A stretch of 64,000 bases of DNA from Mikania micrantha. Its lineage: Eukaryota > Streptophyta > Magnoliopsida > Asterales > Asteraceae. The notes under the pieces are model-generated. The model worked only from the letters and a program-made list of their open reading frames with translations, had not been told where the DNA came from and searched no databases. Positions 33,886 to 46,200 of this stretch are shown here, one piece after another. The stretch spans positions 31,664,800-31,728,799 of the forward strand of contig CM018690.1 of NCBI GenBank assembly GCA_009363875.1. Reading direction: 5' to 3'. A program made the position numbers and the translations under genes. How positions within the stretch are numbered: position 1 is the first letter of the stretch; each line of letters begins with the position of its first letter.

Positions 33886-35966
33886 TATGAAGAGTGAATC
33901 ATTGTCAATTTTGTGTTTTTATTTATTTAAATGTCAGATAGTTAGAAATTATAAATAATTTATCTCTGTTTTTGTTGTGAACAAATGTTAAGATGACTTT
34001 TTTATATAAAAAAAAAGATAAAACTATTAAATTTTCAACTATTAATCATTTTCTCTAACTTTAGAAGGGGAAACAGGAAGGGGAAAAAAAAACTAAACAA
34101 ACATCGTACCCTTTTATCTCAAGAACTTGAAGGAAAAATACTCCTTATTTTCTATACGTTTTTTCACTCATTTCCTTTTTCCCTCCTAATTTTTCCTCTC
34201 CAAACTTGATAAAAGAGTACTATTTGGGAGTCATTTCTTACCTTTTTCATGTTATTTCTATTGGTTGTAGTTGATTTATTTTGTATTGTCATTTCATGTT
34301 GAGCTGTTCACCATATCTCGGCTCCTAATAATGTGGTGCCTTACCAACTCAAAAAAAAATGTCTAGTTATGTGACAAAATAGCAATTTTAATTATTTCTT
34401 GAAAAAATTTTACGTTAAAAAATAATATGAATAAAGTCATTATTTTATCCGGCCAACTGAAATACTATGAAGACCAATGGTTACTAAAACATTTAAAGAT
34501 GATTAAAACAAAGATACAAGCCTCCCAATAGTCCAAGTAACTTTTGGAAGCTCACATTCTTTTGGAAAAAAAAAAAAAAACAAAAAAGTTTTTGGAAGAC
34601 TAAACCTTCCAAAAAACTAAATCTTTTTTTCTAAAAGCTTGCGGTTTTGAAGAACATTTTTGGAAGACAAAGCTTTCAAAGAAAATAAAGCTTTTAAGAA
34701 TCATTTTTCAACTTTGAAAGATAGATTAAGCTTCTGAAAATCTTCTTCTATCGACCAACACAAAGACAAAGCTTATGAGTATGGTTCTTTTGATTAACTA
34801 TCCCTCTTCCACCAAGTACAATGTCGATGACGACAACAATGGAACAGTGCTACTGACTAGCAGAGAAGAACATGAATTAAGACATTGATCGAATTAATGA
34901 AATCTTCTAATCGTTAATTAAGTATTGTTGAATTATATTGTGAAGACTGCACATTTTATTATCCAATATATATTTTAATACTTTCTTACTAATATTGAAT
35001 ATCACATATATAATATAAATAGATTAGTTGATTTTATTAGTTAGTTTATTTCATATTGTTATACTTGCATACTACTGTAACTTGTATAGGCACACTCAAG
35101 GTAATCGCATATAAATTGCAAACTTGCATTGCATTTTTGCATCAATTTTTTTCTAAGTGTTTTGCATTGTAAAGTTATTTTCTAAGTGATGTTTAAAAAA
35201 AAAACTTGAAAATTAATTCTCGTGTGTTCTTATCTTTCTTGGCATTTTGTTCCCACTTACTCACACACGCTTCACTTACAAAAAACTTGACCGCAAAAAA
35301 TTAACAGTTCTTTCATTATTGTTATTTACTTAAACATAAATCACTTTTTAGTTAGTTATTATGATTTTACCAATCGATCCAAACACAAGCATTCTATTTT
35401 TTTATTTACATTTAATTTTTATAATTAACTTATTATCTAGTTATTAATAATTTAAATTCTAATATCAAATCAATAAATTAGATAACTAAAGTTAATAAAT
35501 ATGATATAATATACTTGAATTTTATATAAGAAGAAGTGTTTGATAAGTTTATATGCTTAAACTAAAAAATAAATAAATTTTATTACGTATTTTTAACAAA
35601 TTTATGTAATGAAAATTTAATAAGTTTTAAAAGTATATATGTGTGTATATATATATATATAATGTATATTAAAAGCGTAGTTTATTAGTTTTATAAATTA
35701 AGGTTAACAATTTAAAAAAAAAAAACATAATTTTGTATATATAATATATATGTTATTCTATAAATTTATTACAATTCTACATAAAATATAATAAAAGAAA
35801 GAAATGAAATGATATCGGGTGTAAATAATAATAACCTTCGACACAAACCATGGCAATATCCTCACTCATCAAGGAGGCCTCCTTTAATAGCCACCCAAAA
35901 TTAAAAGAGGATTCATCTCCTTATGTTATGAGGTCGGTGAACAAACATAAAAAAAAAAATTATCAA
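33886..35966. other. Gene-free AT-rich DNA
   Basis: No gene or element could be recognised. Low-complexity A/T tracts and a TA microsatellite (about 35636-35662) occur. Confidence 0.5.
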
Positions 35967-36383
35967 AGTTTAATTATTAGTAAATTAATTTAATTAAATT
36001 ATTGAAAAATATGGTCTGCCGCACCATAAAATGTTCAGAATTATTTGAAAGTCTTTTCGTCGGTATTTTGTCTCAAATTTAGCGACAAAAAAAATTATCG
36101 GAAAGTTATTAGTAAATTAATTTAATTAAATTTTTGAAAAATGTGGTTTGCCAGAAAATGTTCGGAATTATTTGAAAGTCTTTTCGTCGGTATTTTGCCT
36201 CAAATTTAGCGACAAACAACTTTTGGCAATTTTGTAGAAATAGTTGTCGCAAGTTTGTCGGATAGATTTTTCCTACGAGGTTTTTCCGGCACTTGTTTTG
36301 TCCGTATTTTGTCGCTATAGACCATTTCCGACAAATATTCTACGAATTTGTTTGTCGGAAAAGTTTCTGTTTTTTTGGTAGTG
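35967..36383. mobile_element. CACTA-like terminus with internal duplication
   Basis: It ends TTTTTTTGGTAGTG at 36383, that is CACTACCAAAAAAA on the minus strand. Subterminal CGACAAA/GTCGGAA repeats fill 36230-36370. The left part is an imperfect tandem duplication of period 132 (starts near 35974 and 36106). The other end is not visible. Confidence 0.55.
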
Positions 36384-36503
36384 TTTAAATATATATATAT
36401 ATATATAATATAGAAAATCCATGCAACACCCAAGGTTTTATTACAGTGACATGCATAAGCGGAATTCATAGATAATAAAATCTAAAGTGATATATGTTGT
36501 AGT

Positions 36504-36640
36504 GGTTAATCTGTTTTTATTTTTTTATTAATTCAATTTAATAGGAGATCAAGAGAGTTAAAATTCTATTTGGTTAATCTGTTTTTCTTTTTGTTATATA
36601 TAATTCAATTTAATAGGAGATCAAGAGAGTTCAATTTATG
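36504..36640 (+). repeat. 68-bp tandem duplication
   Basis: GGTTAATCTGTTTTT...AGGAGATCAAGAGAGTT occurs twice, at 36504 and 36572, with small differences. Flanking 36384-36921 is otherwise featureless. Confidence 0.7.
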
Positions 36641-36913
36641 TTTTCTTCCTTTTTTTATTTCCTTAGAATGTTGTGTTTATTCTTTTAAATTCAAATTTTA
36701 ATTAAATTGGTTAAAATTATTATTATATGTATTCTAATATCTTATTTTAATTATTAATAATTTAAGTTCCTCACTAATTTTTAAATCAGCTTTATTTTGA
36801 TTTAGTTTTAATTGGTTTTCATTCATGAGGTTTAGTCGGTTTAATCGATCATTTGATTAATTCTTGTCAGGACCTAAGGTTAAAACTTTTAACCATTTTA
36901 GCTAACGCTGTTC

Positions 36914-38200
36914 CTTTTTGCTAGGGGTGTTCAAATGGTTCGGTTTGCGGTTTAAACGGTTTATTCGGTTCGTTTTAAACGGTTTTGCGTTTTTTTAATC
37001 CAACAGTAAACCGAACCGAACCGAACCGTATTCAGGATAATGTAAACCGAATCGAATTCAACCGTATTCAAATCAGTTCGGATTCAGTTGATAACCGAAC
37101 AACCCGAATTAAACCGATTTCAACCGTACTCTTATAAATGAGTTTTCTTTTCAAAATTTCTTTTGCTGTTTCTAAACTATTTGCATTCCAAAATCCATAT
37201 AGTGACATTAACGCAAATTAACCATCTGCATAACACACATTTACAGCCAAATTGGTTACAACATATTTAAAATTTCATACATGTTCTTTTGCCTAAGAAA
37301 ATAGCTGCTACAAAAGAGCTAAAATCACAATCAAAACCCTTGAAATTTCTTATGAGGGCTAATCATGAGCGGCCTACTGGAACAGAGACGTTAGTGACTG
37401 CCAGCTGGATGAAGAGGAACGATCGGGTCGGATGTCGATGCGGATGGGGGTGAGGGTTGCCAACTGGATTACGAGGAACAACTGCCATAGGGGAGATCGG
37501 TTTCATGCCTTCATCTTCGAGGGGGGATGGGGATGAGAGGGACGAGGTTCGGGCTTCGTCTTCATGGGTGCCGGCTGGAAGCCTGGAATGCTCGATGTGA
37601 AGAAGGGAAGAAACTAGGGCTCAAGCACATGGAAATGCGTAGTTACAGAAAACGTGTAGTTTTTTCCTAGTTTTTTCCAAACAGGTGTAGTTGAAAAAAA
37701 ATAATTACCAAAAAGGTGTAGTTGAATACTAATTTACCAAAATAGGTGTTTTTCTTTATTATTGTTTTTCTTTTTTGATTAGTTAAAATTAATAAAATAA
37801 AGAAAAACACTCATTTTAGTAAATAAGTTTTAAACAACACCTATTTGGTAAATATTTTTCTCAATTACACCTATTTGGTAAAAAACTCTGGAAAATGGGT
37901 TGCTCGGCTGGAATCCCGATTATGAAAGGAATTAGGGGATTAGGGCTAGTTTCATGAGAGTGTCAAAATAAATAAATAAAAATAGTATATTTAAATTTTA
38001 ATTTGGTTTAAACGGTTTAAACCGAATAAACCGAATTCAAAAAAGTTTTAGAACCGTAAACCGACCCGAAAACCGAATTCACAATACGGTTACAGTTTAG
38101 AACCGAACCGAATTCCAAATTCGATTCGGTTTATTTTGATTACGGTTTGGATAACGGTTTTAAACGATTTTCGGTTATTTTGAACACCCTTACTTTTTGC
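36914..38200. mobile_element. hAT-like non-autonomous element with perfect 8-bp duplication
   Basis: The element proper is 36922-38192 (1,271 bp). Ends are TAGGGGTGTTCAAA and TTTGAACACCCTTA. CTTTTTGC is present on both sides (36914-36921 and 38193-38200). Subterminal AACCGAACCGAA/CGGTTTAAACGG repeats are dense. The middle holds a GC-rich stretch (about 37365-37620) unlike the rest, and a nested foldback. No transposase is encoded. Confidence 0.88.
37666..37891. mobile_element. Foldback MITE nested in the hAT element
   Basis: Arms of about 95 bp pair: CCAAAATAGGTGTTTTTCTT on the left against AAGAAAAACACTCATTTTAG on the right, and GGTGTAGTTG against CAATTACACC. It is related in sequence to the larger foldback at 32815-33592. 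Confidence 0.65.
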
Positions 38201-39086
38201 AAATCACGTACCCCACCTAAGGACATTTTCGTCCATTTGTAAAAAATAAATAAATGTGAGAGCGACCCCCTTTCTTCAGGAAATAAATAAAGAATCATGA
38301 GATTTTGCAGTCTTTTGTTTGTCCTTTGTTTTATTAAATCTTTTTAATTTTAATAACTTGTAACATTTATTAATTTCTTTAATAAATATGTATAGTGTCA
38401 TTTGTTTTTACTTTTTTTTTAAGTTTTGAAATAATTTTATTAAGAACCTAAGTTGTTTTCATATAAACTATTTTTTGGTCGCGTAAGCATATTTGACATT
38501 GTGACACATACTTATAAATTAAATTTAGTATAAAATATAAACACAACTAGACCAAGTATAAAATATTAACACAACTAGATCACACGTACAACTACCCGAT
38601 GCTTGTGATTTTTTTATAATTGTATAAACTTACTTACGTGGTAAGCTCTCGGGATCCCCAATATCCGACCAACATGAAGGAACAGATAAAGCGCGACTGC
38701 AAGCAACTATCATATATTTTAATTTTCTAACAAAATGTTATTATAATAACATTTTATTAAATTTTTAAAAGTTTTATGTAAAAAGCACAAATTAAATATA
38801 TTGGAGGATATCTAGGGATGGGAAGATGGGTATATATCCATTATTAGTGATGGTTATGGATGAGATGGAAAATACTGATGTGGCATTGGATGAGGATTGA
38901 GAGAGAATGCCAGGGATGAGAGATATATAAAACCACACAATATTATTTATACATTACGAAACTTTAGACTACATATCATGATACTTGTCATTCATTTTCT
39001 GCAATTTTAAACTCCATTTCCAAGTTAAATTGCAATGAAAATTCGACAAAATCAGTAATATAACCATAAAAATGTACACTTATATA

Positions 39087-39128
<42 letters not shown>

Positions 39129-39906
39129 CCACCTCTTTCTTCCTATAAGTTTCCTTTTGCATGAGCTCTACCTTTATGTAACCATGTTATTGTTGTAATA
39201 GCTGTCCATAGCTTCATTGTAGTTTTAGATTCTTACAAGCCTGTAGACAATTTAAAAGTTGAGTTACAAAACATATGAATTTCCTAGCTTATAGATAGTT
39301 AATTTACAAGCTTTATACAATGACCACAAGCTAGCTCACATGATCAAGACATACTTTATGACATGGTATAGTACTTAACTTTGTAAGAATTCAGAGTAGG
39401 TGAATACGTTTTATATAAAAAGATATTTTGTTTACTAATTGAAAAACTTCTAGGTTGTAAGACAAAATATACGTAAAAAGAGTAAGAGATTAAATTTGTC
39501 GTGAATATAAATAAACTAAAAAGAATTTTGTGAGTCAAACAACTTTTTTCCTTTTTAATTTCTTGATTCTCTTTAATTGTTTGATTATAAATTTTATTAA
39601 TGATAATTTAGAAAGTAGAATATGAACATATTTGTACATATATTTAAGATTTATATCATGTGTTAACAATTTTATAGATAACTAGTGGACCTAGAAGACA
39701 CATTGTCGGTTGTCCTATGCATCTGACAAATCTTGTTTTGTGTTATGGCAAACTAATTTTCAAAAAACCTTTTGATGAAAATTAAAAAAGATACACATAT
39801 GCTCACAAAACAATTAAAATAATATTACTATATACAGAACACTAACAAACACATAATTGGGCACGTTTAAAGAGACATGCAACAAAAAACAACGCAAAAC
39901 CTTAAA
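38201..39906. other. Gene-free AT-rich DNA
   Basis: No gene recognised. A TA microsatellite lies at about 39086-39126. Confidence 0.5.
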
Positions 39907-39908
39907 AA

Positions 39909-40307
39909 GGAAAATCATCAAAATAGTCACTTTGATTAATCAAGGTGGCATTTTAGCCATCTATTTTCAATTTTTCTACGATTTTCGGCCAATCAGAAAG
40001 CGACATTTGAAAAATATCGTTGGCGGAGATATTACATGGGGATAATATCGTTGATGTGTATCACCATTGCCTAGTTAGCCATATAATATCGCTGATCTGT
40101 ACAACTATCGCATAGTCAGATATATTATATAAAATAATATCGCCCGAAAAAATCTTTTTTTATTAAATCCACGTCAGCGATATCTTATGTGATAATATCG
40201 CTGACTGGGCGATATTATAACGGTCAAAGGTTATTTTCGTTATTTTTTTGGGTCAATGGCTATTTTGACAAAATATGGGGGTCAAATGACTATTTTGGTG
40301 ATATTCC
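39909..40307. mobile_element. MITE with 25-bp terminal inverted repeats, possibly Mutator-like
   Basis: The ends GGAAAATCATCAAAATAGTCA and TGACTATTTTGGTGATATTCC are inverse-related with few mismatches. TTAAAAA flanks both sides, a possible 7-9 bp duplication, although low complexity weakens it. The inside has several ATAATATCGCTGA-type motifs in both orientations. No coding sequence. Confidence 0.55.
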
Positions 40308-40868
40308 TTAAAAAAAAAATTATACCGTTTGACTCGGTTTTAAACACAAGCTAGTTTCAAATACTATTTGCATTTTTTTTGTGATATATGGTTCTCTCCA
40401 AAAATACAACTTTTCGTGTTTTGTTTACATAGATAGTATGTAAACTATATGTATTAGCAGTGAAGTCTTAGAGCAAGTGTGTGATGTGCGATCGCATAGG
40501 GCCCATTTTTTCAGAGTGCCATAATTTTTTTAAAAATGTTTGTATATATTATACATATTAATTTATTTTACAACAAACACATATAATTTACATTCCAATT
40601 TTTTAAAAATATTTAACCAGTTACGAATTTTATAAAACTAAAAGAAAAATTTTCCTTAAACATTTGACCTAATAACTCATTACTATTATAATTGAGGTCA
40701 AAAAAACAAATTTGCTCACTTCATATTTAGTTATAAACTAATTACAACACACGCACACATAGAAGTCCATTTTTAGTATTCACACAGAGCACCTAATCTT
40801 TCAGAGACGGTCATGTGTATTAATTGTACCATCTTGCAGCCGACCTTTTATTTTTATTTATTTATTAA
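40308..40868. other. Gene-free AT-rich DNA
   Basis: Nothing recognised. Confidence 0.45.
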
Positions 40869-40900
40869 CTAGCTTAGAAAACCCGTGTATTACACGGGTT
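40869..40900 (-). mobile_element. Helitron-like 3' terminus
   Basis: On the minus strand a perfect 21-nt palindrome (AACCCGTGTA/A/TACACGGGTT, 40880-40900) is followed by TTCTAAG and CTAG, and the next base is T. This fits the Helitron 3' rule of a hairpin, about 10 nt, CTRR, insertion before T. The 5' TC end could not be placed. Confidence 0.55.
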
Positions 40901-41145
40901 GAATACTAATAAATATCAAATAATTAAAAAAATTATATTTAGAGTAAGATATAATTTAGTTATTTTTTATTAACTTCTAATAAATTAGTAAATTACTGAA
41001 ATAAAAAAAATATATTTTTTTATATTTAGTTACGTAATCTAATTACAAAAAGTTAATAATATTTGTTAGGAGAGAGAAGCGGGAAAACTATTTTCAGATT
41101 TAATCAGACACGTGTAACCTAAAAATACTTCTTTATTAGAAAAGG

Positions 41146-41159
<14 letters not shown>

Positions 41160-41179
<20 letters not shown>

Positions 41180-41189
41180 AGGGGGGGGT
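41160..41189 (+). repeat. Poly-G tract
   Basis: A run of about 19 G, one A, then 8 G follows a T run. It is length-variable, and assembly here may be unreliable. Confidence 0.8.
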
Positions 41190-41432
41190 AAGTGGGGATA
41201 GCTGCCTAAATTTATAGTCAGGTCCATGAAGAAATGTAACAATTATAAGCTCAAGAGTAATAAAAAAGGGTAGTACGTGGAATGTGATATGCTTATAAAA
41301 TATTTTGTCCATCATGTGACCACCCTACCTATAACACATGCAGTTGAAGTATACTTTTAAGAATTGATCTGCATGCGACCAAAACCAAGTAGACTTGCAT
41401 GAGCTAGTTTTCAGGTGGTTTCTATTTTAGTC

Positions 41433-41437
<5 letters not shown>

Positions 41438-41491
<54 letters not shown>
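41438..41491 (+). repeat. AT dinucleotide microsatellite
   Basis: About 27 uninterrupted AT units. Confidence 0.9.
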
Positions 41492-41496
<5 letters not shown>

Positions 41497-41829
41497 CCTC
41501 TTAATTACAATAAAAAGAAATAATAAATAAAATACAATCATAAATTAATATGCACATAAAAATATTGTTCTTCATGTGTATCATGATTATATCAACGTAA
41601 TTGTTTAGTTATATGTTGTAACATCCTAACTCCATAGTTACTCACACATAATTAAACGGTTGTGGATTCAAATACTATAAAGTACCTCCTCCTTTGTCTT
41701 ATAGGTACAGTGTTTGAATCAATCGAGAACATTTTCTTTAGTCTGGATCATACGTGTGCGTGTGTGTATAATCTGGCTAGGTGGTGTTGTTCAAATATAT
41801 AAAAAAAATGGAAATATAAATAATAATAA

Positions 41830-42120
41830 TTAAAATGAAACTACTGGCCTGTGTTCATTAGCAAATCCAGGGCGATTACTTCCATTAATATCCCTATAAT
41901 TAGGTAAAGGCACTTGATCTGATTCAATTTGCATAATATCCCTCACAAGGATATCATAATGTCTCTTCACCTCCTCAACAGATTTTCCACCAACAGCTTT
42001 AGCAATGTTATGCCACCTGTCAGGACTGTCTTTGTTGTAATAAGCTAAGGCATCTTCAAATTGCTTGTTTTGTCTTGGTGTCCATGAGCTACGTGATGAT
42101 GTCATTGAGCTTGTTGACAT
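41830..42120 (-). CDS. RADIALIS-like single-MYB (SANT) protein
   Basis: A complete 96-residue frame. A Ser-rich N-terminus leads into one MYB/SANT repeat at residues ~12-61 (SSWTPRQNKQFEDALAYYNK, DRWHNIAKAVGGKSVEEVKRH, YDILVRDI), with helix-spacing residues W13, W36 and Y55. The PLPNYR motif typical of RADIALIS/RSM-type proteins follows. The family acts as small nuclear regulators that compete with larger MYB proteins for partners, for example in floral symmetry and early light responses. Family members often have an intron near the C-terminus. None is clear here, so the last ~6 residues are less certain. Upstream, TTATTTAAAG (about 42256-42266) is a possible TATA box. Confidence 0.9.
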   Translation of the reverse strand: MSTSSMTSSRSSWTPRQNKQFEDALAYYNKDSPDRWHNIAKAVGGKSVEEVKRHYDILVRDIMQIESDQVPLPNYRDINGSNRPGFANEHRPVVSF

Positions 42121-43843
42121 TTATATAAATATATAAAACTAAAGTTAAAATGTTGAGATTAAAGAAAAGATCAAATGGTAGAAAGTAATGCCTCTTTTAG
42201 AGGAAAGACTGAAGTAATTAAAGAGGATGGTATGCATTAGATTGCCATGCTTCCTCCCTTTAAATAAGAAGAGAAAGATGCAAGGTGTGGCAAGTTGGAG
42301 GATAACAAGCCCATGGATTTAGAACCGAGCGGGAATATCTTGATTTTCTATATGAAAGATCTTGGGTTTAAATTTTTATCATAGTAAGACAAGGAGTGTT
42401 AGGTCCTGTGTTTGAATATGACCTGAAACATTAAACAAATAAGACGGTTGAAATATTTTCGATCACTAACATATAATAATGATAGACCAAATGTCATTCA
42501 AAACAAAAATAGGAGGATAACAATTAATTTTATCCTAAATTTGAAAAGATTGGTAATTAATTAACAAACCATATTGGGGATGGTTCAAACAAAAAAAAAA
42601 TCTTTATTTGCGAGAAAACATAGAAACTAATCACAATTTTATCAATTAATTTCATTTTTCGTTTTTCGTTCTTTGTTTTACATTTTATTTTATTATAATG
42701 TTATATTTGTTAACAAAAATAAAAAATAAAAAAATATATTTAACTCATGTTATTACATATACGTAACTCATTAATTACATATATGTAACTTTATAGGTTA
42801 CATATACGTAACTTCGTGATCTATATATTTTTATTAAAAAAAAATTATTACATTTTTAACCTAATAATAAAAAATCATGAATTTTTTTATTAAATTGATT
42901 GGTTAGTAGAAGTTTTCTCCAAAGTAAGGAGTTTTCTTTTGAACCCTCCCATACATATACATATATATATATTCTTGAAAAACTTCTTCTTGATTATTAT
43001 AAAATTATCGATTAATTCATCATCAAATGGCTTTGTTATCGCACTTATTAATTAGTTATTACCTTACCTTAGAACTGACAAAACAGATATTTGATAAGAT
43101 ATGATAAAACTTGTTTAACAAAAAGTACACTATGTAATTTTATAAATTTTTTTAAGTAATAAAAATTTTGAGACTAGCTAGACTTCATCATTTATCTTTT
43201 TGTTGCATAAAATATTGAACTATCAAGCTTATATTACCAAACCAAATGTCAAAAAAGTCATTTTCAAGTTTTATATTTGCATTCGTCACATCGTCTCTTA
43301 CCTGTAAAACACGATAAGACACGTTTTAACAGCCTTACCTTACCTAGTATTCGATCCCTGAATCAAGACCTACACATTAAGATAGAAGGTAGACGCATTT
43401 GCAGCATGGATTTTGGCACTGTAAATTTTATGCTTAAATGTTTTGCGGTTTTTAGTTTGTTAGATATATACCATTGTTATATACATATCAAGTCGCAAAT
43501 CTAGAATTTTAAACAATCATTTAACTAATGCACCAAAACTGGATGTGATTTTCCTCAACTTGGTTAACATTATTTGTTGTTGGTCAAACTTGAAGCAACT
43601 CGATCAGACTAGCTAACTAGATCCAACTCAGTTAAATTGAATTTTAGTTGTTTTTTTTATCGTGTTGATGTTTTTCATTAATTATTGTTGGATTTTAGCT
43701 GTTTTTCATGTAGATTCCCAGCTTGTAAGACAAGAATTAAATGATTATTATGTTTATAATATTGAATAATGAATATTAATTTTTAAAGTATCTTTTTATT
43801 TGAATATGTATCCATTTTATTTATAATAATATTTACTTTTTGT
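42121..43843. other. 5' flank of the RADIALIS-like gene and intergenic DNA
   Basis: The first ~250 bp are the probable promoter and 5' leader. Beyond, AT-rich DNA with no recognised gene. Fragments such as CTTGGGTTTAAAT (about 42360) resemble a decayed SINE B box, but too weakly to call. Confidence 0.45.
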
Positions 43844-43849
43844 GTTACC

Positions 43850-44358
43850 TTGTATGCCTATTGCGACGACTCTTCTTCGCTATAGATTAATTTAAATATT
43901 TTTTTTTATTTTCTTTTTATATATCATCAAGATAAAAATCGAATTAACAAGGTAAAAAAAACATTTTGGTCTATTGCGACGACTCGTCGTCGCTATAGAG
44001 TTTTCATCAGGCGCCAAAAGATTGGTCAAAGCCCGCCATTTTTGAGTTTGATCTATTTTGACGACTCGTCGTCTCTACATCTTAAAAAGTCAAAAAAAAA
44101 CCCTGGAAAGCCTAGAGGCAACCTGTCTTCGTTATGGATAGATTTATAGGAACGACATTGTGTCGTCCCTATAAGTGTAGTCGCCCTAGACCTTTTTCCT
44201 TGTAGTTCTGTGGCGACACGTCGCTAATGGTTTTTGCACAAGAAGAATCTCGGCCTATATGTCTACGATTGTTGACGGTTGGATTTTCAAGAGGTCAGAT
44301 TCGTGTATGTGTCGCCGCTATTAATTGTGTAGTTGTATAGAACCAATTTCTTGTAGTG
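43850..44358. mobile_element. CACTA-like terminal fragment
   Basis: Repeated GCGACGACTCGTCGTCGCTATAG-type palindromic motifs (shortened copies near 43862, 43976, 44058, 44155) run up to AATTTCTTGTAGTG, a CACTACAAGAAA end on the minus strand at 44358. Same general type as 13434-13741. The left terminus is not identified. Confidence 0.6.
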
Positions 44359-46200
44359 TAAAAAATAATTCTTTTATAAATTATTACGTTCAAGGACAAC
44401 CTAAGGACCCCCGCCTAAGCCAAGTGCTCGTAAGTCATAATCGATCAATCTAGCTAGCAACATCTAGCAATTCCCCAATCATGTACCTATCAGTTAGTGA
44501 CATTTGATATCTTTGTAATGAAAGTTTTTCTCAATAAATGTGTTTTACAATTTCCCTTAAATGGTTTTCTATCGTTTTCCCAAAGTCCAAGCATCATATT
44601 ATTCTTACATTTTAGATATCTACTAATTGATGCCATTTTAAGAGAGGTTATTATTATATATGCTCTAATGATAATGATATATGGGGACAAAATTTATACC
44701 TTCTAACAAAAAAAAGAAACCATTTTGGCTACCTAAAAAAATAAGAATTTAGAGGATAATAAAGCTTGTATTGAAGAATTATTGTTGTCACAAATAAGGT
44801 AAAATAGAAAGAGATGGTGGCCTGAACTGGACAACTTGCTGAGAGGTCATATGCTTCAAGATCATCCCTGGCCATTATGCAAATGGAGGGACCTGCATAT
44901 GGGTGATATGAAGGTTAAGAATCTAAATAAAATACTCCAAATTCTTTTGATATTGTAGAATCCTTATCATCTCAAGGGATTTTAGGTATAAAATTTTCCT
45001 ATAAGGCTATGTGTAGTAGGACATAAGAATCTAGATGACAGGGTGTCGTACCTTGGTGGCGCCCAACACCCCATTACAAGGGCAGCGTGAGGGGCAATGT
45101 GTGAGATCGGCCATGGCTAAAAAATGGGCATCCCTCCAACGGTCACTTGACCAGTATTTAAAAAAACAAATGCTATATAATCAACCAATCTCTACCAAAA
45201 ATTCATCATTTTTCTCTCTAAAAAATCAATACTATAAACAATCATATCTCTACAAAAAAAATCACCATCTCCTCTATAAAACCTTTTACAATCCACTAAA
45301 ATGAGTTAAGAGGAAGAAATAACGAAATCATCATCATCGAATTCGGATAAAAAATAAAAAATTAAATACTAAAATTGAAAATATAAAATAAAAATTAATG
45401 ATTATATTAGAGTGAGTAGGTGTGATGATTACACATGTGTATATAAATAGAGAGATTGAAATATGGAAATATTTGTTTATGTGTTATGTGTTACCTACGT
45501 AGAGTAAAAATGTGGTGATGGTTACACATAGTATAAGTGAAAATACGGTGTGGAGTGGAAGCAATTAAAATAGAAAATAATGGTCTTCAAGGGGTCATTT
45601 TGGTTGTAAGTTGATTTAAGAGTAGGTTATGATGTAGGTTCAGAACTTGTCAAAGGCATGTTGTGATGCATATTTAGAAGTTAGAACAATAGGATTACAC
45701 GAATGTGTGTGTTTACCGTTCTATAAAAAATAATCATAGGGAATTCGTATATCACTGAATACAGAAACCATTGCGTCAAACCCATCTTTATAATAAAAAA
45801 ATATCTCGTTCTTGATTAAGCTCTCTTTTTACGCACAGGATGTGCACGGGCTGGCTTTTTTTACGATCTAATGAACATAGTCTTATCTTATATATTTGTG
45901 TAAGAGATTGTTTTTTCACGGTTTCAACATATGACCTAAAGATCATAAAAATTGTCTTTATATTTATAAATAAAATTAAAGTTGGTCATATGTTACTTTT
46001 ACATAGTATTCTTAAACTAATAATGTTCTTGTCTCTCAAATAATGCATCTCTCATATTAAATAATAATATTAAATATATATTGTATACTTAATATATTTT
46101 TTAGTTAAAAAAATTCCTTAATAGATTAAACAATCTAATATTAAAAAACACAAATTATAAAAAAATTATAAAATATGAATTTTGTAGAAGAACCAAATTT
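44359..46200. other. Gene-free AT-rich DNA
   Basis: No gene supported. A short GC-rich stretch (about 45030-45150) may belong to a MITE whose ends (GGCTATGTGTAGT near 45006, ACACATAGTATAAGT near 45525) are weakly inverse-related. Confidence 0.4.

Noticed and set aside
43277..43504. 75-codon open frame
   Set aside because: No domain, AT-rich context and no promoter or splice evidence.
45035..45304. 89-codon open frame
   Set aside because: Low-complexity C-terminus and no recognisable domain. It probably lies in a MITE.
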